This document shows, piece by piece, positions 4,888 to 5,465 of a stretch of 5,465 nt of DNA. Under the pieces are notes generated by a model. The model was not told the DNA's origin and made no database searches. It saw nothing but the letters and a program-made list of their open reading frames with translations. How positions within the stretch are numbered: the stretch's first letter is position 1; every line of letters begins with the position of its first letter. The DNA comes from an uncultured Clostridia bacterium (GTDB lineage: Bacteria; Bacillota; Clostridia; Lachnospirales; Lachnospiraceae), in assembly GCA_947178045.1 (NCBI GenBank), contig CAMWWR010000152.1, positions 1 to 5,465 on the forward strand. Direction: 5' to 3'. Made by a program: the position numbers and the translations under genes.

Positions 4888-4909
4888 CGCCGCAGGGCTG
4901 GCTGCGGTG
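4888..4909 (+). repeat. Hairpin just before the lipoprotein ribosome site
   Basis: CCGCAG (4890-4895) pairs with CTGCGG (4902-4907) around GGCTGG, and the stem extends to 4888/4909 through one G-T pair. It ends about four bases before the purine-rich ribosome site (4913-4922). The rest of the 150-nt gap after aspS shows no clear promoter or terminator. Confidence 0.5.
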
Positions 4910-4932
4910 TGCAGGAAAGGGGTATTTTCGGA

Positions 4933-5403
4933 ATGATTTACAATAGAATAAGAAGAGGCCTGTTTGCGGCAGCCGGGCTTCTGCTGCTGGCTGCGTGCGG
5001 CGAGGGAAAGGGACCGGACGGGCCCGGCAGCGTTCAGCTGCCGTCGACTCCTTCCGGTCCGGGCGAAGGAACGCCGGGCGGGAATGACCGGGAGCCGACG
5101 GGCGGGGCGGGCAATGAGTACAATGAGAATGAGTCGGACGAGGAGAGGGCGGAGCGGGAGGTCGTGTTTGACGCCTCCACGGAGCAGCTGATGTACCGGG
5201 GGCTGTATTATGCGGTCACCGGCGACAATACGGTTTCGGCGGTGGATTACTATGATCTTGAGCTTGCGGAGGCCGTGTTTCCGGACGAGATCTCTTATGA
5301 CGGCAAAAGCTATCGGGTAACCGAGATCGGGGAGGAGGCCTTTTCCTACTGCTATGAGCTGGCGAGGGTCAGCATCGGAAAGAATGTCGAGCGGATCGGA
5401 GAC
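4933..5403 (+). CDS. BspA-like leucine-rich-repeat lipoprotein, 3' end missing
   Basis: The reading frame is open from ATG 4933 to the window end, but only residues 1-157 (to about 5403) are genuine; later bases are adapter. Residues 1-22 form a lipoprotein signal peptide: Arg-rich start (NRIRRG), a hydrophobic core and the lipobox LAAC with C22, the predicted lipidation site. Residues 23-78 are a low-complexity linker rich in Gly, Pro, Glu and Asn, likely spanning the cell wall. Residues about 112-157 show the BspA/LRR_5 pattern (YDGKSYRVTEIGEEAFSYC, then LARVSIGKNVERIG), usually repeated many times; just over one unit is present before the break. The ribosome site is AAAGGGG (4916-4922), 10 nt upstream. 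It is a probable surface-anchored adhesion or binding protein; the ligand is unknown. Confidence 0.85.
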
Positions 5404-5465
5404 CGGTCTCGTAGGCCCCTCTCCGCGCCCCCGAGCCAGGCAGAAAGCTCGTATGCCGTGTTGTG
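5404..5465 (+). other. Unremoved Illumina Nextera read-through adapter (artefact)
   Basis: Laid without gaps against the Nextera read-through sequence (mosaic end, then CCGAGCCCACGAGAC, 8-base i7 index, P7 end), 50 of 62 bases agree. The index AGGCAGAA (5438-5445, Nextera N703) is exact. It is followed by an approximate P7 end including CTCGTATGCCGT (5448-5459). All 12 differences are G or C in the window, as expected of poor-quality read ends. The lipoprotein repeat pattern breaks exactly where the match begins. This stretch should not be annotated as biology. Confidence 0.93.

Noticed and set aside
5404..5465. C-terminal tail or frameshifted end of the lipoprotein
   Set aside because: The bases match sequencing adapter, so the translation after residue 157 has no meaning.

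Overview
The window looks like chromosomal DNA from a GC-rich gut-type Clostridia, most likely Lachnospiraceae. This is inferred from gene content and signals: a perfect sigma-A promoter, strong AGGAGG-type ribosome sites, a BspA-like leucine-rich-repeat lipoprotein, a DUF937 protein and an archaeal/eukaryotic-type aspartyl-tRNA synthetase. All recognised genes lie on the + strand. The right end is not biological: the last 62 bases match Illumina Nextera read-through adapter including a complete i7 index, so the window ends at a contaminated contig end.

Layout. Positions 1-423 hold no convincing gene but contain packed inverted repeats (150-273), a candidate extended -10 promoter (319-347) and a leader hairpin (359-395). 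These precede a 356-aa fusion of a response-regulator receiver domain, a coiled coil and a RelQ/YjbM-like (p)ppGpp synthetase (424-1494), the most unusual gene here. A consensus promoter (1543-1571) then drives a two-gene operon: a DUF937 protein (1609-2250) and a multi-pass membrane protein with a C-terminal Cys/His motif (2272-3006). A 12-bp hairpin, a possible 17-codon ORF and two hairpin/T-tract terminators follow (3026-3267).

After a 189-nt leader comes aspS (3457-4782), probably the 'aspartate--tRNA(Asn) ligase' type. A 150-nt gap leads to a lipoprotein gene (4933 onward) that is genuine up to about 5403, where adapter sequence replaces it.

The genes do not form one pathway. The fusion suggests phosphorelay-controlled alarmone synthesis, but no histidine kinase lies in the window. 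The DUF937/membrane pair is a co-transcribed cassette of unknown function. aspS is housekeeping, and the lipoprotein is a probable surface protein. The best candidates for something undescribed are the receiver-alarmone synthetase fusion with its structured leader and overlapping micro-ORF, the hairpin cluster at 150-273, and the micro-ORF/terminator arrangement at 3118-3219.
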